This document shows positions 48,360-57,519 of a DNA stretch of 64,000 nt, piece after piece (positions within the stretch are counted from its first letter, which is position 1; every line of letters starts with the position of its first letter). The position numbers and the translations under genes are program-made. Source of the stretch: Magnolia sinica. Its lineage: Eukaryota > Streptophyta > Magnoliopsida > Magnoliales > Magnoliaceae. The stretch spans positions 57,534,001 through 57,598,000 of the forward strand of contig NC_080590.1 of the NCBI RefSeq assembly GCF_029962835.1, given 5' to 3'. Under the pieces are notes generated by a model. It had not been told where the DNA came from. It did no database searches and saw only the letters and a program-made list of their open reading frames with translations.

Positions 48360-48650
48360 CTGAAGCTTTGTTAATATGTGTGCAATTGTATTGTCTCTGG
48401 ATAAACCAATCAGTACTTGGCATGTTAGAGCGCGTAGGTAGTCGAGAGAAGCTGGAGGTGTAAATATCCTAGGCTAGAGAAGATGCAAAAGAACCTTTAT
48501 ACCATTGTTGGCACGCACGGAATCCCTTGCTTGGCGATATCCTAGTTCTAGCTGTGTAGCAAGGCCGACACAACCTACTCCAGGACTTAAAAATATCCTC
48601 CGCTCTCCAACTACTGCAAGAGCAATAGTAGGCACAACAGTTTGTGAACT
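48360..48650 (-). pseudogene. DCAF1: DCAF1 exon fragment
   Basis: DCAF1 (VprBP homologue) is a substrate receptor of CUL4-DDB1 ubiquitin ligases. The minus-strand frame reads PTIALAVVGERRIFLSPGVG, GYRQARDSVRANNGIKVLL, and after a stop (TAG after HLL) PRIFTPPASLDYLRALTC and DNTIAHILTKLQ. It ends exactly at a CAG/GTGAGC donor at 48360. The family sequence has no stop there, so the fragment cannot encode DCAF1. It is intron-flanked, supporting capture as genomic DNA. Confidence 0.8.
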
Positions 48651-48929
48651 ATTGCAAGTGTCCTAAATAAACAAATCAACATCAAAACCACACAACCATG
48701 GGATTTAAATGATTATGGAGGATCTTTTGTTTACTTAGTAAAATACCTTGAAAAGCTTATACGGTGTTCCAGTTTCTATCTGTGATTTCAGAATTTTAAA
48801 TCATAGGCTCTATGCCTGAACAACTCTTTTTGCCTTGCCCTGAGTCCAACAAATATAAAGACAATTTGTAACATTTTCATTGAATGAAAGTACCAAAATT
48901 TTCAAACTTCAAGCTCCGGTCAAGCTTAC

Positions 48930-49100
48930 CTCTCTTTCATATCTAGTGTACAGTTCTTCAAATTCCTCACCCCAACAATCAGATAAACTTGGAGCCTCAT
49001 TTGGGCAAAACAATGACCACTCCCCATTGCTGTTCACCCTTTTCATGAAAAGGTCAGGAACCCAAAGGGCATAAAATAGATCCCTAGCTCTATGTTCTTC
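48930..49100 (-). pseudogene. RNR1: Ribonucleotide reductase large subunit exon fragment
   Basis: RNR1 is the catalytic subunit that makes deoxyribonucleotides. A complete 171-bp exon, bounded by TTTTTGCAG and GAG/GTAAGC, reads [20 protein letters not shown], then [12 protein letters not shown] and [14 protein letters not shown], nearly identical to plant R1 around the substrate-site region. Open throughout. Being one exon of an enzyme of about 800 residues, it has no catalytic potential. High similarity with clean splice sites suggests this is one of the younger captures. Confidence 0.88.
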
Positions 49101-49165
49101 CTGCAAAAATGCAGCAAAACAAACATTGATAAGGCAGCTCAGACCACCACAGTAACCCTCCCAAC

Positions 49166-49200
<35 letters not shown>

Positions 49201-51390
49201 ACTCCAAAAAAAATTCATCCATGCTTGTGCCATACACATTACAGGTGTCATCCAAAGTCAAAAAAACAACCCAGTCCACATGCAATTTTAAGTGCTGAAG
49301 TATTAAGGGCCTGACACCTACAAATTGAGTTTTCACAACAAACATACAATAAATTCATTATATTTGACTAACTAAATCATACAAACATTCAGCTCAAAAA
49401 ATTTCCATCAAAGTAAATGGATTACATAACCAATATATATATATATATATATAATGCACTATAGAACAAAAATGAGAACAATGTAGGAACAAGGTGAGTT
49501 CGACAAAGAACTGAGATGTCAATGATTGATAAATTTCTACATATAATACCATGAACCAACTCCTCGTTCACAACACTCCCATCTTTCTTCCGATGGGTCG
49601 TTATGAACAATGTTGCCCGATCAGGAGACTCTCCACCAAGATTCTTTGCCCGCTTTTTCCATGTAAAAACAAATGAGTTGGTAACACATAAAATGTTTTT
49701 TCTTCCCACTTTCACCATTGGGGAAAAAAACGATTGCAAGTGAATCAGTAATGCGTACAAATATAAATGTATAAAGCACACAAGAACTTAATTCAAAATC
49801 TTTTTTTGTATAGAATAGTTGTAAGCAATCCTTATTTTTCATCATATGAACTGCTAGAACCTAGTGTGTTAAAGCAAAAGAAAAAGTGTAGAAAGATCCC
49901 TCTACACCACTTTATTTATAATGTTGCAGGTGAAAGAACCACTCTAATAATACAACCCAGGCCCACTTAATCCAGTCAAAAAAAGATCCACAAATATATA
50001 ATAAATAAATAAATAAATTTGCAGAAAATAACAACAATGATGTTCTTTATGTTCATAACTTAAAGAGTGGAAATAATATTGATAATAGAACTTGCAACAG
50101 AGTCTATCTTCTGTACTAGTTAGCTGGGTGATGTTGGTAGTAGGAGCTGGTTCTTCTGAGGCTTCTATACTTCAGTTGCTGGATCATTTAACAATAAAAG
50201 GAGATGGAAACCTGAACATCAGGTGACACATTTAATTAAATTTTTAGAGGGAACGCTGCAAACCTGAAATAAATTTGAGTCCTTCACATCTGGCCATAGC
50301 TCCTTCAAGAAAACAATCATCATGTATACTGGGTCTTGATACCTCTCCAAAGATAAAATAAGTAGGATAAGAAGAAGAAGTGAATGATTTGAGTCCTAGC
50401 TCATCTATTTTAGATTGAAGCATTCCTCTATAAATGAATAGGAAAGCTGAACAAGGAAAATCATGGAGCATGCAAGAGGTAAAGACAGGCTACAAAAGGC
50501 TCATGGATATTTCCTAAGCCGACATTCAAGTTAAAGTATTAAGAGAAGAAATTCAAAGGTTTTATAACAATGTTTTGACAGAATAACAAAACTATCAGGT
50601 TACAAGTTGAGCCCATAAACAATTACATGAGCAGAGAAATCATTTTACCCCATATTTGCATAGTTTCATGTTTTTTCATCCTTGCGATAGACAGTTCTTC
50701 AAAAAACTTATTTCTTTAATATTCAAATTAGATTCAAAGGTGACTATTACATGATTTGATTGATGCACCATGGTTCACACTGTTTCTAGTTCCAGCACAC
50801 TACTGAAGAACATTTTTTTTAGTGCACATAGGCAGGAGGATCTTCAAGTGCTTGGGTTTCATCTCTTTCATTGTTTCGGTGTTTACCATAGTAATGTATG
50901 CCAAGAATATTTTACTAACATCTATAAGCCAAGAAGATATCAATTTAAAAAGTTCTAAAACATGAGATGGAGGATACAAGACTTGAAGGCACACAAGAGG
51001 GTTTGTCTGTAACAATCATAACTGTGACAAAAAAAAAAAAAAAAACACAACACGAGCTGTCAGTATATTAAAGGGAAGACTCAAAATGCATGAGTTACCT
51101 AATAAAAGAAGAGGCTCTACCTTCTAACAACACTACCTTCTGAGAAAGTAATGTTGAAAGCAAGCTCATATGGCTCTTCTGGATATAGACTGCTCCAGCT
51201 ATGTTTAACAATATGCAACAACAAAACTACGGTGCATACATGAATATTTCGAGATACTGAGGTAAAATGATTGGTCTTGCTTTTGGTGAATTTGGTGTGA
51301 TAAGAACAAATAACAGAGAGAATTCAGATCAGATGCCATAGCCAGTTACTATTTGTGATATGGATGTTAAGAATTTTGATGGTGAGGATT
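49100..51390. other. Pack-CACTA interior with unassigned exon-like runs
   Basis: Besides the PTTA scrap, two minus-strand open runs have coding look: about 50255-50343 (DPVYMMIVFLKELWPDVK, ending at a CAG/GTTTGC donor) and about 51110-51200 (SWSSLYPEEPYELAFNITF). I cannot name either. A poly-A tract (51031-51050) and poly-T tract (49169-49192) are also present. Confidence 0.35.
49565..49665 (-). pseudogene. PTTA/EnSpm transposase-associated domain scrap
   Basis: The minus-strand frame reads GESPDRATLFITTHRKKDGS then VVNEELVHGI, resembling the plant PTTA domain found in CACTA accessory proteins (pattern: LF..THKKKDGS.V). It may be the remains of the element's own accessory gene rather than a capture. 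A single short match, so moderate confidence. Confidence 0.55.
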
Positions 51391-51397
51391 TAACTTA

Positions 51398-51490
51398 CAA
51401 AGAGATCTGGATAGACTTCATTGCTGATGCTCCTGTCCTCAGAGCATCTACAGTTTCTGTTGTTGCCTTTGCACCTTCAAGCATAATCAT
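51398..51490 (-). pseudogene. SNF7: SNF7/VPS32 (ESCRT-III) exon fragment
   Basis: SNF7/VPS32 is the main filament-forming ESCRT-III subunit in multivesicular body sorting. A complete 93-bp exon between TATATAG and a GTAAGT donor reads MIMLEGAKATTETVDALRTG then ASAMKSI, matching the central helices of plant SNF7. Open and well conserved up to the last few residues. Same strand and setting as the other captures. Confidence 0.85.
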
Positions 51491-51870
51491 CTATATACAG
51501 GATGGGTATAAACATTTTTTCTGGCACAGAAGAAGCCCTTCGTTGAGATTATGACATGCACCAATATGATTGCATTATCAGTAGTAGACCTAAAACTCTG
51601 TAAACTCTCAATACTAATTAAATGGAAGACCTAAAAATGGCACTTCCCTTTTCTCACTAGCTGTGAATTTGATTGCACCTAATCATGAAATTTCATGATA
51701 TTTGATGCAACCAAATGCACTCTTAACCATAAACCGATAAAAAAGAAATTTCAGATGAAAGAAAATGAAATTTGTGGCCCTCCCCTATAGTAGCCCCTTT
51801 AAAATAAGAATTCAGAATTACAGACAGAATCACATATAAAAACAGAAAATTCGGAACATAGAACCCATAC

Positions 51871-52285
51871 CATGAAGGACCTAAGCTTATTCTTCATCTC
51901 AGCAATGCCATTCAGAATCTTAATCTTTTGGACATGACCAAGTTTGTTGAGAAAATTTAACTCCACTCCTTCCCGTTGCTCTAATTTCTCCTTCCTCTTT
52001 TCCTTTGCCACCTTTTCATATTCCTCAATTGAGTCCTCATCAATTAGATAGCCAATGCCCTTTTGGACATAGAATTCTGTGTAAGCATTACACCTGCAAA
52101 GAAGATTTCTCCATTTCTTAGAAAGAAACACGGGTTTTTTCTTCTCTGAAACAAATGAGGCTTGACGGGGATCCACTCCAAATATACAGTTGGGATTTGA
52201 AATGCTACCGTGGGCTGCATCCTGCTTTAAAGCCACATTTTTCTCCAAATTCACTCTAAGCAGAGGATCTCTAAGAAAATAGTTA
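51871..52285 (-). pseudogene. UBR7: UBR7 C-terminal exon fragment
   Basis: UBR7 is a UBR-box/PHD protein, a putative E3 ubiquitin ligase. The minus-strand frame reads KKPVFLSKKWRNLLCRCNAY, then EDSIEEYEKVAKEKR and LNKLGHVQKIKILNGIAEMK, ending at an ATG/GTATGG donor (51871). It corresponds to the region after the PHD finger; UBR box and PHD finger are absent. About 135 codons open without a stop, the longest captured segment here. Substitutions such as CNAY in place of the usual CEKC-like residues suggest relaxed constraint. Confidence 0.85.
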
Positions 52286-52642
52286 TTCAAAAAAACCTAA
52301 CTATCTGATTTGGACTGAACAGAGCTCACTCTATATTGGCCTATTTATTTTATAATAAGAAATAGGCCTTGGACCGTTCTAGAGGCCAGTCGATTTTGCC
52401 CTCCATGTTTTCAGTGAGAACAGACGTATCCCAAATCGGTGCTATCAAATTGACGTGAACAAACTAACAATATTAACAATCTAGATTTAAAACGAATTCC
52501 TATTTCTGTAATCCGTACTCAAATTCGAATTCAACAGCATGTATGAATCCCCATAAACAATCACAAACCTTCAGAAACGCTAAATCTACAATCATCTCAA
52601 AGCAGAAACCCTATCACCGACTAAAGAAATGAAAATTCATAC

Positions 52643-52839
52643 TGATCATGCGAGCTTTCAAGTTCATCTCCCTTGGATAGTTTCTGCATTATGCTCGAGA
52701 GGGTCCGAGCTCTAGCATCGCCATCTGCTGAACATCTGGATGGGAGAACCCGACCCCGGGGCTTTTCTGGCGGAGTCTCCGTCCCGAAGACCTCCAGTGG
52801 GAGGTCTCTTGTAGTCGGAGCAACGGATTCCACTGCCAT
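52643..52839 (-). pseudogene. Captured promoter-proximal first exon, unidentified
   Basis: From the ATG at 52839 the frame reads MAVESVAPTTRDLPLEVFG, PPEKPRGRVLPSRCSADGD and SSIMQKLSKGDELESSHD, ending at a CA/GTATGA donor (52642). The leader upstream has AAACCCTAGC, a common plant 5' UTR word. GC content is clearly higher than in neighbouring sequence. I do not recognise the protein. Its place at the upstream end of the minus-strand captures makes it the natural 5' end of any chimeric transcript. Confidence 0.5.
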
Positions 52840-53059
52840 GGAAGGGTTCTGCTTTAGCTGCTTCGGCGGAATTTGCGCCAGGCGGCAGCGTTGGAGAATC
52901 TCAGTATAGGAAGAGAAGCCGGAGCTAGGGTTTTCTATGCAAAAAAAGGAGGGACGATTGAGGTGTGAAAATCCCAAGGAAAAACTCTAGAAAGAGAACG
53001 AAGTTCTCTCTCACTCGCTCGCACAGCGAGTGAGAAAAGGAGTCGGGGCAAAAAGCAGC

Positions 53060-53090
53060 CCGCCTGCGAATTTATATTTCGGAATTAGAC
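53060..53090 (-). promoter_or_regulatory. Possible captured core promoter
   Basis: ATATAAATT on the minus strand about 240 bp upstream of the ATG at 52839, followed by a GC-rich, CTCACTCGCT-containing leader. It could be the TATA box of the captured first exon. Confidence 0.35.
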
Positions 53091-53099
53091 TTTTGGCCT

Positions 53100-53617
53100 C
53101 GGTTCCAATGCTATTGAGACTAAAAAGTAGATGTTTGGCTTCGATTCCTATGCAATCGAGGATAAAAAGTCTGATTTCATTTCAATTTTTTTAATTTTTT
53201 TTTCAAAATTTTCAATTATTTGAAATTTATCAATTTTTAAAAAATTTCCAATTTTTTTCAAGATTCTCAAGTTCAAAATTCTTATTTTTTTTCAAAAATT
53301 TAAAAAAAATTCAAAATTCTTAATTTTTTTTTTAAAAATTCTCAATTACAAAAAAAATCATACTTTTTCATAATTATCATTTTTTATTCTTAATTTTTCA
53401 AAAAAAAATTCTTAATTTTTTAAAAGTTCTCAAAATTTTAAAAAATTCAAAATTCAAATCTTTTTCAAAACTCTCATTTTTTTTTTCAAAATTCTCAATT
53501 TTTTCCCAATTGTCTCCATTTTTTTCCAAAATTCTCAATTTTTTCACAATTGTCAAAAATTTTAAAAATTATTAATTGTTTCAATATTCTCGATTTTTTT
53601 TTTAATATTCTTACATG
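53100..53617. other. Poly-T/poly-A rich spacer
   Basis: Dominated by TTTTTTCAAAATTCTCAA-like words. Two early GCCTCGGTT-type units lie at 53098-53170. No gene. Confidence 0.7.
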
Positions 53618-54790
53618 TAGACTTTTTGCCTCGGTTCTTATGCAACAGAGGCTAAAAAGTAGACTTTTGGCCTCGACTACTATGCATCTGAGGCTAAAAT
53701 GTAGACTTTTTGCCTCGGTTCTTATTCAACTGAGGCTAAAAGGTAGACTTTTCGCCTCAGTTCCTATGCAACTGAGGTTAAAAAGTAGACCTTTCGCCTC
53801 GGTTCCTATGCAACTAAGGCTAAAAGGTAGACCTTTCGCCTTGGTTCCTATGCAACTGAGGCTAAAAATTAGACCTTTCGCCTTGGCTCCTATGGAACTG
53901 AGGTTGAAAAGTAGACCTTTCACCTTGGTTCTTATGCAACTGTGGTTAAAAAGTAGACCTTTCGCCTTGGTTCCTATGCAACTGAGGCTAAAAAGTAGAC
54001 CTTTTGCCTCGGTTCCTATGCAATTGAGGCTAAAAAGTAGACTTTTTGCCTCGGTTCCTATGCAACTGAGGCTAAAGAGTAGATTTTTTACCTCGGTTCC
54101 TATGCAACTAAGGCTACAAATTAGACCTTTCACCTCGGTTCCTATGCAATTGAGGCTTAAAAGTAAATTTTTTTACCTCGGCTCCTATCCAACTGAGGCT
54201 ACAAATTAGACCTTTCGCTTCGGTTCCTATGCAACTAAGGCTAAAAAGTAGATTTTTCACCTCGGTTCCTATGCAATTGAGGCTACAAATTAGACCTTTC
54301 GCCTCGGTTCTTATGCAACTAAGGCTAAAAAGTAGATTTTTCACCTCGGTTCTTAAGCAACTGAGGCTACAAATTAGACCTTTTCCCTCGGTTCCTATGC
54401 AACTGAGGCTAAAATGTAAACTTTTCACCTCGGTTCCTATGCAAGTGAGGCTAAAAAGTAGACCTTTCGCCTCGGTTCCTATGCAATTGAGGCTAAAAAG
54501 TAGACCTTTCGCCTCGGTTCCTATGCAACTGAGGCTAAAAAGTAGACCTTTCGCCTCAGTTCCTATGCAACTGAGGCTAAAATGTAGACCTTTCGCCTCG
54601 TTTCCTATGCAACTGAGGCTAAAAAATAAACCTTTCACCTCGGTTCCTATGCAACTGAGGCTAAAAAGTAGACTTTTAGCCTCAGTTCCATAGCAACTGA
54701 GGCGAAAAATGAACTTTTAGCCTCAATTCCATAACAACTGAGGCTAAAAAACACATTTAACCTCCATTTTTTCAACTGAGGCTAAAGGCC
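53618..54790. repeat. Right subterminal 42-bp tandem array of the Pack-CACTA
   Basis: About 26 head-to-tail copies of a 42-bp unit whose core is GCCTCGGTTCCTATGC followed by AACTGAGGC, an imperfect hairpin. The last units lose regularity. Because 42 is a multiple of three, the array reads as a 14-residue repeat (MQLRLKSRPFASVP on plus, CIGTEAKGLLFSLS on minus). The long open frames here are by-products and not genes. Likely binding sites for the element's accessory protein. Confidence 0.93.
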
Positions 54791-54808
54791 TACTTTCTTG
54801 TAGTGTGA

Positions 54809-56860
54809 TTGCTAAAAGAAAGTATAGCCAGCCTGATGATTGCACCAGCCTTTTCTCAGGCGAAGGCATCTACATGGTGGGACCCACCTCATGGACAGCT
54901 TCATTCTCATATACATCTCTATGGGATTAGTGTAGCTACCATCAAATTTAATAACGAGTCATATGATGCTCAGTTTGAGGATGAGGCCTGATAGCGGGCA
55001 CATGCACCTATAAATTATACAAATGACATATATTTACTCAAATAAACCAAAACCGAGTATATTGTGCAGTTCACTGTTGCCAAGTCACAATTCCAAGGTC
55101 GGATTGGTTGAACAATCCTAATATCTGATTCGCAGACACTTGTTTGCCAAAATAGTACTGTTGGAGACTTCATTTTTAACCATCCAATAAATGTCCACCA
55201 ATCCGATAAGCAAATAATCAAATAGGATTAATTTTTTGTTCATGATAAATTTACACTGGGTACTAATAATTTGGACAGTTTAACTTGACACTTGTATGCC
55301 ACTTGACCTTTGGATATATATATATATAATTTAAATTTAGATTCATATCCAAAAAATCAACTGAAAAGAGGTATAGAAATAAACAGCTAGTCTATTGTAA
55401 AATTAGAAAGCAGGGTAATCCCTGTTCAAGGAAAAATAAAAATTGGACAATTGCAAAAAGACAATGTTACCTTTTCAAGAGGTCTTGTCTATGAACTAAT
55501 AGTGCAGGAATCAAATATAGTGAAAGATAGAGCAGTTATGCTCTTCCATAGGCTTGAATGAGAAAAGAAATAATTAGTCTTGTGAAAAGTAGAAAAGCTA
55601 AAAGAACCAGAACAATGCAAAGGTGCTTGTTAAGATAGCGATTGAGTAAATAGTGAGAATCAGAACCACATAACAGGGCCATTCAAAGGTAGCCGTAAAG
55701 AAATTTACAACAATTTGCATCTAATGCAACCACAAAGCTTTGTAGTCATACAAGCTTACATATTCCATCTATAACATTTTGCCTACACCATACTTTTCAT
55801 GATTTAATGCATATGTTTACATGTTCCATACAAAATCCATGGACTCACATTCAGTAATCAAAACTTTAAAAGAAAAAAAATGAATAAATAAAAGAAGAAA
55901 AAAAAGGACTATTACTATGAGGTAATGAAGTGGTGGTGATCATTCTTGGGGGACCTCTAATGAAGCCAACGGAAGATGGTCTCATGAGGGGCAATACACC
56001 TTTACATGGCTTTTGATAAATGAGGACCACAATTGGTTATCCAGTTGAAGTAGATGTACACTTAAATTAGCACTAAGCTGTTGGTTGCTTGATCCTAACC
56101 AAATGAATTAGTGAGATGTTAGAGCACCTGTGATCACCAACCTCACCACAAGTGATACTGGTATATTGCGTTTAAGCCGCTAGATTTGAGGGTCATAGTA
56201 GCTTTTACCTAATACAAGTCACTTCTCAAAACAAACATTATAATGAAAGGCCAAATATCTAAAGTTTATCATGGAGCAAGACTATCGCAGAATCACTAAT
56301 TCATTTGGATATTTGCAGCAATTGGTAGAATGAGAACCGGCTTCAATAACATTAGGAATACTAAAACCCCTAGTCAATTAGATGTGTTTCCATTTGGAAC
56401 CAAAATTTTCATCCCTCATTTGCTACTTTGAGAAGGCATTTGTGGTCTCTAGTAGGATCTTGAGCTATAAGTTTTGAGAGCTTATCCACGATGCCAACTT
56501 TCACAAGGGCGCCTTTGATCATTCCTCTCATTTGCGCTCTAACACTAAATACGGCTATTAGGTTGGTATTCTTATATAAAGTTATTAGGTTATATTATAT
56601 TAGTAAATGAAATGATATCTGAAAATAGCTCCACCATTGCTAGTAAATTTTCTCTTAATTAGAGAAAGCCATGAATTACCAGGGGAAGTACACCATTTTT
56701 CTTCAAGGAGTTACTGCATTCATCATGTTTCTTATAAGGGGAAACCAAAATAAAAAATAAAAAATGGGAAAATATTGTTTTGATAATGTCTTGTAAGGAA
56801 GAAAAATCGTCAAGTTTCTTATATAAGATATAAGAACTGCCCTAGATGGAGAATTGAAGT
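54809..56860. other. No confirmed gene; one exon-like run
   Basis: Right flank of the Pack-CACTA. A minus-strand open run at 56409-56540 (RGMIKGALVKVGIVDKLSKL, then AQDPTRDHKCLL) follows GTGTTAG, ends in TGA and has an armadillo-like flavour, but I cannot place it. The rest is AT-rich. Confidence 0.35.
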
Positions 56861-56865
56861 CTTAC

Positions 56866-57362
56866 TGGAGAGTTTTTTTAATCTCCTGGAGAAATTCAAA
56901 AATTGCAGAATCAGACTATTGCTGTGTTTCATGGCTAGAATCACTTAACATGTTGAACAAACTTGAACATTTGATGCCCTATGAGTTAGCACGTAAATTC
57001 AAGTCGATATAAGATATAGCTTAAAGGAGCTTGTTAAATGTCACTACGGCACAGTTACCATCAAGAAAATCTAGAAGAAAACCAAGCATATCAGTATCAA
57101 GAACAATGTTCAGTACAATGATCCATCCCACCAAAAATTGGCGGACGTAGGAATTCAGAACATTCATGCGCTCCCGTTGTAGTGGTATAAATTGTCCGAT
57201 GCTGAAAAAAAAAAAAAAAAAAACAGACAATATATGAAGTCCTACAACCATATTCTCCAATTTGTTTTTTTTCTTTATGCTGAATACTTTATCTATTAAT
57301 TCAATATATAAATTATAAGGATAGATGGTGCACCTGAACTGATCACTTTCAGTAACAGTATC
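56866..57362 (-). pseudogene. VAC14: VAC14 pseudogene, three exons
   Basis: VAC14 is the HEAT-repeat scaffold of the PIKfyve/FAB1 complex making PI(3,5)P2. Minus-strand exons: 57362-57334 (DTVTESDQF, AACCAG to CAG/GTGCAC), 57201-57059 (RERMNVLNSYVRQFLVGW, then DMLGFLLDFLDG, with TTTTTCAG and GATG/GTAACT borders) and about 56961-56866 (LFNMLSDSSHET, a stop, then EFLQEIKK, ending CA/GTAAGA). Order and spacing match the gene. The in-frame TAG in the third exon and several changes in conserved positions (PLL to PLQ, FLPDF to FLLDF) show it is a pseudogene. A LINE lies just upstream; no further 5' exons are visible beyond it. Confidence 0.85.
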
Positions 57363-57519
57363 CTGGTTATTAGTTGAAAATATTAAATTATGCAAGTAGA
57401 TATCATTGATTGGCACAACCCAACATAAGAGTTAACTGAAAGTGCACTGATGGCATACCTTCACATATGATTAAAGAATACAATGAAATCTCCCCTTGCA
57501 ACCTACAAAACAGCTCGAG

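Larger units (their letters stand above)
46647..54805. mobile_element. Pack-CACTA element carrying several host gene fragments
   Basis: An 8159-bp CACTA (EnSpm) transposon. The left end CACTACAAGAAA is exactly inverted as TTTCTTGTAGTG at the right end. Perfect 3-bp target duplications TGA lie at 46644-46646 and 54806-54808. Subterminal repeats with GCCTCGGTT and AACCGAGGC words fill 46660-47085 on the left and 53618-54790 on the right. No full transposase is seen; a PTTA-type scrap at about 49565-49660 is the only transposon-like coding sequence. The interior holds minus-strand exon fragments of TMEM53/DUF829, DCAF1, RNR1, SNF7/VPS32 and UBR7, with splice borders, plus an unidentified first exon. 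Termini and duplication are perfect, suggesting a fairly recent insertion. Confidence 0.92.

Noticed and set aside
48930-49100. RNR1 exon as evidence of a functional ribonucleotide reductase gene
   Set aside because: Only one exon is present, inside a CACTA element, with unrelated gene fragments on both sides.
53550-54693. Long open frames with a 14-residue peptide repeat on both strands
   Set aside because: They are translations of the 42-bp CACTA subterminal array; the period is a multiple of three and both strands are open, with no start context or splice signals.
53618-54790. Array of repeats reminiscent of CRISPR
   Set aside because: Plant nuclear context, no unique spacers, units are contiguous and end at a CACTA terminus.
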